DNA from: a virus
Length of the DNA stretch: 41,640 nucleotides
Strand: one strand, 5' to 3'
IMG/VR virus record: IMGVR_UViG_3300029913_000050
Coordinates: 1-41,640 of that record
The notes below the pieces were generated by a model, which was not told the origin of the DNA, ran no database searches, and saw nothing but the letters and a program-made list of their open reading frames with translations. Positions 8,033 to 14,819 of the stretch are shown piece by piece; within the stretch, counting starts at the first letter, position 1; the number at the start of each line of letters is the position of its first letter. Position numbers and translations under genes: made by a program.

Positions 8033-8736
8033 ATAAAATTTATATTGTTTAAATTTGTTAAATGACCACGCTGTTTTAATTCTACTATTATACGTGTTGC
8101 ATATTCTTTATCTAATAATTTAAACATATTGAAGATGTTGTCTGTGAAATAATAAGAAAGTTCTACAAATATTTCAGATTTACTATATTCTTTTCCAATA
8201 TTATTTAATAACATTCTATAATAATCGTTAAATGCTTGCTTATTTGGTTTTCTTCTATTTGAAGAAAAATCCAAATCTGTTTTCTCACTTAATAAATCAT
8301 AAATATCTCTTTGCAAATTTAATCTATCTACGTAATCTTCATAATGTTTACTTTCAAATTCATACGATGATCCAGCTTCTATCGGCAATCCATCATTTAA
8401 ATTAAAATCTTCTTGTTGATTAATATTATAATCATATTCTTGCTGATCTACATTATCTTCAACTTTACCTTTAAATATTGTATCTCTAGATAATGCATGT
8501 TTACCTTCAATTTTATGATTATTTGTATTGAATTTAACCATTATATCTATTTCATTATCTTCATCATCTTCATCATCTTCATCAATAGATTCATCAGATA
8601 CTAATGCATCTTCTTCAGACGAGTCATCTAAATTTTCATCTAATAGATTCAAATCTTCTTCTAAATCTTCTTCCAAATCTAAATCGTTATCCAAATCTTC
8701 ATTCAAATCGTCATTTATTTCTTCATCATTTTTCAT
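8029..8736 (-). CDS. Acidic protein of the replication block, unknown
   Basis: A 235-residue protein, not recognised. The first 65 residues are almost all Asp, Glu, Asn, Leu and Ser and likely disordered. The C-terminal 110 residues are less biased and probably helical, with a basic patch NRRKPNK. Acidic tails of this type occur in proteins that bind basic partners or mimic DNA, but nothing here fixes a function. It lies between the helicase and nrdJ, with homing genes on both sides, so a role in replication is a reasonable guess from context only. The reverse strand of the acidic stretch gives a Ser-rich open frame that is not a gene. Confidence 0.65.
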   Translation of the reverse strand: MKNDEEINDDLNEDLDNDLDLEEDLEEDLNLLDENLDDSSEEDALVSDESIDEDDEDDEDNEIDIMVKFNTNNHKIEGKHALSRDTIFKGKVEDNVDQQEYDYNINQQEDFNLNDGLPIEAGSSYEFESKHYEDYVDRLNLQRDIYDLLSEKTDLDFSSNRRKPNKQAFNDYYRMLLNNIGKEYSKSEIFVELSYYFTDNIFNMFKLLDKEYATRIIVELKQRGHLTNLNNINFI

Positions 8737-8757
8737 TTATTAATTATTAATTGATTT

Positions 8758-9636
8758 TTATTTGAGAAATTCTAATTTCTCAATGATATTCTCATCATAT
8801 TTTATTCTTATTAATCTTATATTATTATTTAAGCAAAATTCATTTTTAATATTATCATTTTTATTTGTTTTAATTAAATTATCTTCTCCATATATTGGAC
8901 TATAATGCTGTATACCATCATATTCTATACATATATTATAATCTATTAGATAAAAATCAAAAGGTAATTTTTTATTATTTTTACATTTTTCAAATTTTTT
9001 TTGTCTTTCGTGTTTAATAAATTTATCAATTAATATATTTTCAATTTCAATCTCACCTTTAGATTCACTACACAGCGGGCAGCCATTAGCTTGATGTATA
9101 TGATTGTTCAATCTTTGATTAAATTTACCATGTTTTTTGCAATAAATAGTTAAAATAGTTTCATTCATTCTTTTATCTAACTCAAAATCATCATACTTAT
9201 ATTTAAAATTATGTATATTATTAGCTTTTTCTAATATTTCTTTTTTAGTATAAACATTATTTGCACATTTTGGACATCCATGGCCATTTAAATGTAGTTT
9301 AGTATTTTGTGAAAAATATCCATGTCTATCACAATAAATAATAATATCGCTACTATAATTAATAAAAATAGTTTTATCATATTTATATTTAAAATTATGA
9401 ATAATATTAACTTTTTCTATATAATTAATTGTAGTAAAATGATTATTTCCACATTCCGAGCATCCATGTCCATCCAAATGAGATTTAGCATTTTGAATAA
9501 ATTCTCCATGTTTAGGACATACAATTTTCACATAACAATCATTATTTATATAATTAGTATTTGGATAACTATAAAAATTATTATGAATTATATTTGATCT
9601 TTCTATAAATATATCATTAGTTAATCTTTTTCCCAT
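8758..9636 (-). CDS. Homing endonuclease, paralogue of the 7163 gene
   Basis: A 292-residue protein with the same plan as the endonuclease at 7163-8032. It has three zinc modules (C-x2-HG-x-F, then H-x-GC-x2-C, at about residues 10-63, 67-120 and 124-183) and a C-terminal Vsr/PD-(D/E)XK-like domain with ERQKKFEKC, LPFDFYLIDYNICIEYDG and QHY. The two copies clearly share ancestry but have diverged. It starts 6 bases after the stop of the helicase C-half, a typical site for a free-standing homing gene riding on a conserved replication gene. Activity is inferred from conserved motifs. Confidence 0.75.
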   Translation of the reverse strand: MGKRLTNDIFIERSNIIHNNFYSYPNTNYINNDCYVKIVCPKHGEFIQNAKSHLDGHGCSECGNNHFTTINYIEKVNIIHNFKYKYDKTIFINYSSDIIIYCDRHGYFSQNTKLHLNGHGCPKCANNVYTKKEILEKANNIHNFKYKYDDFELDKRMNETILTIYCKKHGKFNQRLNNHIHQANGCPLCSESKGEIEIENILIDKFIKHERQKKFEKCKNNKKLPFDFYLIDYNICIEYDGIQHYSPIYGEDNLIKTNKNDNIKNEFCLNNNIRLIRIKYDENIIEKLEFLK

Positions 9637-9642
9637 TTTTTA

Positions 9643-10731
9643 TTATTTAACTCCTACTAAAACATCATTCTCCATAGTTAAAAAATTTGTATTAAAATCA
9701 AATCTAACTTGTTCTTCATGATGTTCACCATCTCTTAACTTTAATATTTTTAATCTATAACTATTATTTCTTTTCATTTCGGGATTTCTTATGATCCCCC
9801 AGACTGAATCAGATGTATCTGCTATCGCTTTACTTTCAGGAATAGCATTAAGTGTAATATCAGAAGCACCCCAAACGCTCTTATCGGTTTGAGTTGCAGT
9901 TATAACTGCACATTCATACTTATCTGCTACACGTCTTAATCCTTCAGCTAAATGTTTACCTTTTAGGTAAAGCATATTAGTAATATCATAGCCTTTTTCA
10001 ATTGACATAATATTTATATAATCTACGATTACCATTCCAACTTTAATTCTTTTAACTTCTTCGAATTTTTTAATATAATTATCAATATCAGTAACAGTAC
10101 AATCACTGGTATTATATTTTTTAACAAATATTTTACCTGGTTGAGCATCGAATAAATTACCAACAGTTGATTGTGATTTAAGATTATTTAATTTTTGTTT
10201 CATGAAAACTGGATCTTTTGATTTTTCATCATACTCATCAGATTTAATTTTAAGTCTCATAGAACCTAATCTCTTCATTACTTTTCTTGTAGCCATCTCT
10301 AATGTAATAAGTAATACATTAGTACCAGCGTTTGCTGCATTAGTAGCTATATTATGTAACCACATTGAATTGTGGGATAAAATTCCATCTGAATAAAATC
10401 TATGATTATCATCAGATAATGATAAATCATACATATTAGATGATTTTTCTGTTTCATAAACTTCTGTCACATCACTTATACCATTTTTTGTTATTATTTT
10501 ATCTCCAATTTTCAAATATTTAACAAAAACTTCATTGAAATTTTCATCAAAAACAATATGAGTATCTGCGCATATCAAACTAAAATCATCCGATGTTTTT
10601 AATACCCACTCAACATATTCTATAGTCTTACCAATTTCTTTAATATCAGACCAACCATTATCAGTTTCAATTTCCCAATCTTCTACATCAAATGTTTCTA
10701 CAAATTTTTTATATATATTATCACTTATCAT
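9643..10731 (-). CDS. Replicative helicase (gp41/DnaB), C-terminal half fused to IntC
   Basis: The product has two parts. Residues 1-121 are the C-terminal piece of a split intein, with a block-B-like CADTHIVF, a Hint-type LKIGDKIITKNG, and the end block DNHRFYSDGILSHN. The extein starts at Ser122 and continues the RecA-like helicase core exactly after the P-loop: SMWLHNIA, then ITLEMA, Walker B MVIVDYINIM, and ATQTDKSVWG. The other half is the gene at 12105. The frame is open to a TTG at 10737, but ATG 10731 is preferred; it overlaps the end of the small ORF upstream by 11 bases. Joined to the N half, it should unwind DNA at the phage fork. Confidence 0.88.
   Translation of the reverse strand: MISDNIYKKFVETFDVEDWEIETDNGWSDIKEIGKTIEYVEWVLKTSDDFSLICADTHIVFDENFNEVFVKYLKIGDKIITKNGISDVTEVYETEKSSNMYDLSLSDDNHRFYSDGILSHNSMWLHNIATNAANAGTNVLLITLEMATRKVMKRLGSMRLKIKSDEYDEKSKDPVFMKQKLNNLKSQSTVGNLFDAQPGKIFVKKYNTSDCTVTDIDNYIKKFEEVKRIKVGMVIVDYINIMSIEKGYDITNMLYLKGKHLAEGLRRVADKYECAVITATQTDKSVWGASDITLNAIPESKAIADTSDSVWGIIRNPEMKRNNSYRLKILKLRDGEHHEEQVRFDFNTNFLTMENDVLVGVK
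10369..10731 (-). other. C-terminal fragment of an atypical split intein (IntC)
   Basis: About 121 residues before the conserved HN/Ser junction at 10366-10371. It holds all intein blocks except the N-terminal one, so the break lies just after block A rather than at the usual endonuclease position. The terminal HN and +1 Ser are present. AceL-TerL-like inteins split at the same place (from memory of that family). Confidence 0.85.
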
Positions 10732-10996
10732 ATTCAACTTCTTCCTTTTGTTTAAATTCTATATCATCATTATCATATAAAATATTATAAAACACTTCAA
10801 TTATTTTATCAGTTAATATTAAATTACCAATATATGTATCTCCAACAATTGATTGTTCTCCATCATATATTTCAAAATTATCAAATTGTTCTATTTTATC
10901 AGATAAATATTTTGATATATGTATTTCATCATATTCACCTACATTTTCTTCTATAAATTCTATTATATACTTTTCAAAATCACTCATATTAATCAT
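10721..10996 (-). CDS. Small acidic ORF in the helicase gap
   Basis: A 91-residue acidic protein (start MINMSDFEKYIIEFIEENVG, end EEVEYDK) between the endonuclease remnant and the IntC-helicase gene. It overlaps the gene on each side by a few bases (ATGATTAA upstream, 11 bases downstream), so the cluster is translated as a coupled unit. It has no visible intein block, zinc site or nuclease motif. It may be cargo of the homing element, an accessory to the split intein, or a host-interacting protein. It is not recognised. Confidence 0.55.
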   Translation of the reverse strand: MINMSDFEKYIIEFIEENVGEYDEIHISKYLSDKIEQFDNFEIYDGEQSIVGDTYIGNLILTDKIIEVFYNILYDNDDIEFKQKEEVEYDK

Positions 10997-11249
10997 TTTT
11001 TATAAAATCTATACATTGCTGTACAACTTTTTGTTTATTATTATTGTAATCATATTCCCAAATTATTAATGCTTTATAACCAAGTTTTTCAATTGAATCT
11101 ATTTTAATTTTATCATAATTCCATATATCTTTTGCAAACATTTGTTTACTTTTATTAAAAAAATCTTCTTTATAAATTAAAGGATTGCAATGCCAATAAT
11201 CACCATTAAATTCTATAACCTTTTTTTTTACAAACAAAATCATATGCAA
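10989..11249 (-). CDS. EDxHD/Vsr-like endonuclease, C-terminal part (frameshifted)
   Basis: This 86-residue frame carries the catalytic part of the endonuclease that begins in the gene at 11206-12102. After the A-run it reads VIEFNGDYWHCNP, the E-x(n)-GD-x-WH signature of the Vsr-like EDxHD homing nucleases, and then IWNYD, GYKALIIWEYDY and a helical end. It is in the +1 frame relative to the N-terminal part. The two frames overlap over a run of nine A (coding strand, 11221-11229); eight A would fuse them into one protein of about 370 residues. It therefore probably belongs to a broken or frameshift-expressed gene, not an independent one, even though an ATG exists at 11249. Confidence 0.65.
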   Translation of the reverse strand: MHMILFVKKKVIEFNGDYWHCNPLIYKEDFFNKSKQMFAKDIWNYDKIKIDSIEKLGYKALIIWEYDYNNNKQKVVQQCIDFIKND

Positions 11250-12102
11250 ATGTTTTACCTATATCTTTAATATATCTATAAAATTGATTATCACCAAAAT
11301 AAAATTTATCAAAATTTTTAGAAACTTCAGAAAATAATTCTATTTCACTATTAGAATATGGTTCTTTTCTAAATTTTACGAAAAGTCCATCTTTATACAT
11401 AATTTCAATTTTTTCACTCCAATTTTTTTGTCTTTCAGTCCAAATATTCAATCCTTCAGATTTACCATATTTTTGAATACATTTTTCAATTGTAAATGTT
11501 TTCTGTCTCTCTTTTATTTTATATTCTGATTCTTCTTGTGAATATCCTTTTTTTAACCAATATCCTATTTGAGTAGTATTAACATCTTGATATAATTCTG
11601 GATTTTCTCTACGTTTTTTCCATGTTTTAGTATGAATATCATCAAAAGATTTTTTGACTTCTATTTCAGAATCTTCTTGTGAATATCCTTTTTTTAGCCA
11701 ATATTCAACGCATTGTCTGGATTTTTCTTTAAAAAAATTTTCGTTTTTTTCAAAACTTTTTTGTAATCCATTTTTAGTTTTTATACTATTATCTTTAATT
11801 CTACTATTTAATAATTTGATTGAATCTATTTCAGATAAATTATATTTATACATTAAAAATTCATATGTAGCTGTTGCTCTAGTTTTACCTAAACATATTT
11901 TAGAATTACATATTCTATGATATCCATTTGTAATATTTTTAAAAATTGCTTCTTCTCCGCAGAAATAACAAATACCTTCATTTTCATCTTTTAAATATTC
12001 ATCATAATATTCTTTTTTAATTATTTCGTTATGATATTTCGTTAAATGAATAGACAAACCTTTAGTAGTATCAAATTCTTTTCCGCATATTTCACATTTC
12101 AT
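11206..12102 (-). CDS. EDxHD/Vsr-like homing endonuclease, N-terminal part (frameshifted)
   Basis: A 298-residue frame between the two helicase halves. It starts with a C2H2-like finger (CEICGKEF then HLTKYH, residues 3-24), a second Cys pair (CYFCG) with later Cys, and two nearly identical DNA-binding-type modules, YWLKKGYSQEDSE and YWLKKGYSQEESE, each followed by a charged helix. It ends at the fold entry FAYDFVCKKK, then goes out of frame at nine A; the catalytic residues lie in the next frame (10989-11249). It starts 2 bases after the stop of the helicase N-half. The arrangement matches the 'fractured gene' pattern, in which a split intein brackets a Vsr-like endonuclease gene. As written, the protein would be inactive unless frameshifting occurs. 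Confidence 0.75.
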   Translation of the reverse strand: MKCEICGKEFDTTKGLSIHLTKYHNEIIKKEYYDEYLKDENEGICYFCGEEAIFKNITNGYHRICNSKICLGKTRATATYEFLMYKYNLSEIDSIKLLNSRIKDNSIKTKNGLQKSFEKNENFFKEKSRQCVEYWLKKGYSQEDSEIEVKKSFDDIHTKTWKKRRENPELYQDVNTTQIGYWLKKGYSQEESEYKIKERQKTFTIEKCIQKYGKSEGLNIWTERQKNWSEKIEIMYKDGLFVKFRKEPYSNSEIELFSEVSKNFDKFYFGDNQFYRYIKDIGKTFAYDFVCKKKGYRI

Positions 12103-12104
12103 TT

Positions 12105-12824
12105 TTATATTTTATTTTTAATTGAATCATAAAAATCCCCTATACTAATTTCTTCTATTTTTCCTGTTTTTTTATTTCTAATTTTTATAAATGTCTGATA
12201 ATGAGAGCATTTACCAACATTAGTTTCCCCCATAATAACATTTAACGTTGATTTACTCCATCCTCCTCCTAAAATATTATCTATACATGGCCATCCTGAA
12301 GGTATACAATTTTTAGAAATCATTTGTTTATGAGATTCAGGGTCATCAAAATCAGATCCTAAATCGTTATCATCATCATCAACTAAAAGTACGTTACCAA
12401 ACATACCTTTCATTTTTTGGGCAATTTCGAGAGCATTATCATAATTTACATCTTCTATACCTCGGACCATATCAATACTTTTTAGTACATCGCCTTTTAA
12501 TTGGTTTTGAATTTTCCAACCTTTGAACATTGGTAATAACCATTCAGGGCTAAACTCGCTATTATCAGATTGAAGAAGCATTTTTATTACTTTATCATTT
12601 ACTTTATTATCTGAATCAGCCAATTTAACCATTGAATAGATTTGCTTAATGCTTGGTACTGTATGACTATCGCTTTTAATATATTCTTCTCTTATTACAG
12701 TATAAATGAATTGAATATCCGAATTTCTAAAGAAAAAAGGATCTACTTTTGAAAATTGATCAGGATTGTCCAAAATGTGAACGAAATAATGTCGTTCCAT
12801 ATTTGTGTTTGTTGTATCTGCCAT
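12105..12824 (-). CDS. Replicative helicase (gp41/DnaB), N-terminal half fused to IntN
   Basis: A 239-residue product. Residues 1-205 are the helical N-terminal domain and the start of the RecA core of a DnaB/gp41 helicase, ending precisely in the P-loop GETNVGK (199-205). Residue 206 is Cys, the first residue of an intein, and the last 34 residues form a short N-terminal intein fragment ending DFYDSIKNKI. The partner begins at 10731. Alone this protein lacks the P-loop Ser, Walker B and DNA-binding loops, so it cannot be an active helicase without trans-splicing. A start at ATG 12824 fits the family. It lies 66 bases downstream of uvsX. Confidence 0.88.
   Translation of the reverse strand: MADTTNTNMERHYFVHILDNPDQFSKVDPFFFRNSDIQFIYTVIREEYIKSDSHTVPSIKQIYSMVKLADSDNKVNDKVIKMLLQSDNSEFSPEWLLPMFKGWKIQNQLKGDVLKSIDMVRGIEDVNYDNALEIAQKMKGMFGNVLLVDDDDNDLGSDFDDPESHKQMISKNCIPSGWPCIDNILGGGWSKSTLNVIMGETNVGKCSHYQTFIKIRNKKTGKIEEISIGDFYDSIKNKI
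12108..12209 (-). other. N-terminal fragment of an atypical split intein (IntN)
   Basis: Starts at Cys (codon 12207-12209) directly after P-loop GETNVGK and ends 34 residues later at a TAA. It contains only the block-A-like strand pair and GKIEEISIGDFYDSI, so the split comes very early. Canonical split inteins have an IntN of about 90-100 residues. Confidence 0.85.
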
Positions 12825-12890
12825 ATAAAGTACTATATTAAATTTTTATTATTGTTTATTTATTATCTATTTTTTAATTATTATTTATAT

Positions 12891-14135
12891 TTAAGTAAAT
12901 AATGTATCATCTGAATCAATATCGAATTCTTCGGAAGTTAGCATATCTTTATCTTCTAATTCGTTCAATCTTTCATCAATTTCATCTAATTCTTTCATAC
13001 ATTCTTCATATGATGGATATTTAAAATAATCATAAATTATTGGGTCCATTTTTTCTAATACTTCTTGCGTAAATACTTTTCTATTAAATAATTGAGCAGT
13101 AGCGACTGCTTTATCTAAATGTTTAACATACCATCTATTAGATGATTGATAAGTTATTTCTCCTGTTTCTTTATTTACAACTGGTTTAACTTTTGCAATT
13201 CCAATTTTATCAAAATTTTCAGGTGTACAAAACAGATCTAAACCTTTAAATGGATTAATACCTTTTGTATGATCAATTTCGAATTTAACTTTCTTAGGTT
13301 TAGCTAATCTATTTTTACCTGCTTTTGCAGTAATAATAGAACCAGAGCGTCCAAGATCCATTTCATCTTCTTCTCCAGTTTTCAATTTTGCATCACTTAA
13401 AAATACTATACTACTAGCTGCATAATACAAGCCTTCTCCACCTGACATGATAGTTTGAGGAAACATATCTTGAGTTAAATAAATATGATTCGTTGCTACA
13501 AGAGGTATTGACAAATATCCTAAGTCATTTGTTATAAGTCTAACAAGAGATTTTATTTGTTTTGCACGTGTCATATCTTGTTTAATATCTAATTTAAGAG
13601 TATCAGCCTTTTCTTTTTCTGATGATAGCATACCAATTGAATCTAAAAAGAAAATTGTTTTAGAAACATCCATACCTTTTTCTTTTAATTTTGTCATATC
13701 ATCTAGCATAGAAGTCATAAACATTTTAATTTTTTCTACTATATTAGTTCTAATTAACATAAATTTATTAGAATCTGATGTATCAATTCCATACATATCA
13801 AAATCTGATTTTTCAATAGAAAATTCAGTATCAATCCATATAATATTATATCCTAATTTTTGAGCATTTCTAGCTATGTTTAGAGAAAGAAACGATTTAC
13901 CTGTTTGTTTTGGCCCAGCCAACAGTGTTATTCTATTATTAGATATACCTCCATGTAAAATACTTTTAGATAATAACGCATCTAAAATATACACTCCAGT
14001 TGAAATAAAACTTTTTTCTTTTTCAAAATCTTCAATTGAAATAATTTCTTTTTTTGACATAGTATCAATCAATCCAGAAATATTCGAAAAATCAAAACTA
14101 TTTTTTTGTGAAGTTTGTGTGGTTTTTTTTGCCAT
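12891..14135 (-). CDS. uvsX: UvsX-like RecA recombinase
   Basis: A 414-residue RecA-family strand-exchange protein of the T4 UvsX type, which coats single-stranded DNA and drives recombination-dependent replication and repair. Walker A is GPKQTGKS (74-81), followed by IIWIDTEFS, the Walker-B-like FFLDSIGML, and the ATNHIY and TIMSGGEGLYY segments that match the RecA core. The C-terminus is acidic and ends DSDDTLFT, as in many single-strand-binding or recombinase tails. It is the first gene of the leftward replication block and is divergent from the baseplate cluster. Length and motif order fit the family with nothing missing. Confidence 0.93.
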   Translation of the reverse strand: MAKKTTQTSQKNSFDFSNISGLIDTMSKKEIISIEDFEKEKSFISTGVYILDALLSKSILHGGISNNRITLLAGPKQTGKSFLSLNIARNAQKLGYNIIWIDTEFSIEKSDFDMYGIDTSDSNKFMLIRTNIVEKIKMFMTSMLDDMTKLKEKGMDVSKTIFFLDSIGMLSSEKEKADTLKLDIKQDMTRAKQIKSLVRLITNDLGYLSIPLVATNHIYLTQDMFPQTIMSGGEGLYYAASSIVFLSDAKLKTGEEDEMDLGRSGSIITAKAGKNRLAKPKKVKFEIDHTKGINPFKGLDLFCTPENFDKIGIAKVKPVVNKETGEITYQSSNRWYVKHLDKAVATAQLFNRKVFTQEVLEKMDPIIYDYFKYPSYEECMKELDEIDERLNELEDKDMLTSEEFDIDSDDTLFT

Positions 14136-14309
14136 TTTTGATTTTTATTTTTTTTATTGTAACAATCATATTGTAATAAAAAATACATGAAAAGTTTTTT
14201 ATAAATTAATTTTCATAAATACCATTGTTATAGTTGCATATCTTTTATATTAAGTTATGTATTATTTTTAGATAAAAAAACAATAAAAGTTTTAAATATA
14301 ATAAAATAT

Positions 14310-14317
14310 TATTTTTG
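14310..14317 (+). promoter_or_regulatory. Putative -7 box in the divergent region 14136-14369
   Basis: TATTTTTG fits TAnnTTTG and lies 52 bases before the ATG at 14370. The 234-base region around it separates the leftward replication block from the rightward structural block and holds no gene. A leftward promoter for uvsX must lie here too, but no clear box was found on that strand. Confidence 0.35.
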
Positions 14318-14369
14318 AATTGAACCCTATTGAAAATATATATAATTCAAAATTAATATTATAAGATTT

Positions 14370-14771
14370 ATGGAATTCTACATAGTGTTCGTTAAAAATA
14401 GAAAAAAACTTGATAAGTATATTAAAATTAATAAAATTCGTAATAAAACGATAATAGACATCAAACAGCAATTAGAAGATCATGGCTTAGAAGATGTTAA
14501 TGAATGGAAAGAATATTTCAATCTTATAATTTATACAAAGATATCTCAAACTATAAGAAAAAGTAAAGATGTATATTATATTCCAAATTTATATAAAATA
14601 AACACATTAGAAATAGATGATATATTTCAAATCAAAGAAAATTTAATAGGAAAAATTAATTTCAACTTACTTTTTTTTTATGAAGATTTTAAAGATAATC
14701 AGAAATTATTTGATGATTTATTATCAAGTATATCGTTATTTGACTCTATTCAAATAATTAGGGATTATTAA
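14370..14771 (+). CDS. Unknown 133-residue protein ahead of the baseplate genes
   Basis: Hypothetical protein starting MEFYIVFVKNRKKLDKYIKI and ending FDSIQIIRDY. It is rich in Ile, Lys and Asp, with alternating helix and strand character and no signal or membrane segment. It is the first gene after the divergent region and precedes the large structural gene by 48 bases, so it may be co-transcribed with the baseplate genes. Its role is unknown; a chaperone or assembly factor would be a guess. Confidence 0.55.
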   Translation: MEFYIVFVKNRKKLDKYIKINKIRNKTIIDIKQQLEDHGLEDVNEWKEYFNLIIYTKISQTIRKSKDVYYIPNLYKINTLEIDDIFQIKENLIGKINFNLLFFYEDFKDNQKLFDDLLSSISLFDSIQIIRDY

Positions 14772-14819
14772 TAATCCACAGAAGATTTTTTTATATATAC
14801 AAAAAAATATATAAATAAA

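Noticed and set aside
8528-8743. Ser-rich plus-strand frame
   Set aside because: Antisense shadow of the Asp/Glu-rich N-terminus of the acidic protein.
14136-14369. Possible RNA gene or extra small ORF in the divergent gap
   Set aside because: Only short imperfect inverted repeats and very short frames were seen, not enough for a call beyond a promoter region.
14810-14817. TATAAATA as a T4-type late promoter
   Set aside because: It sits 3 bases before the ATG, so a start site would fall inside the gene. Similar strings are common in this AT-rich sequence and act more plausibly as A/T-rich start regions.
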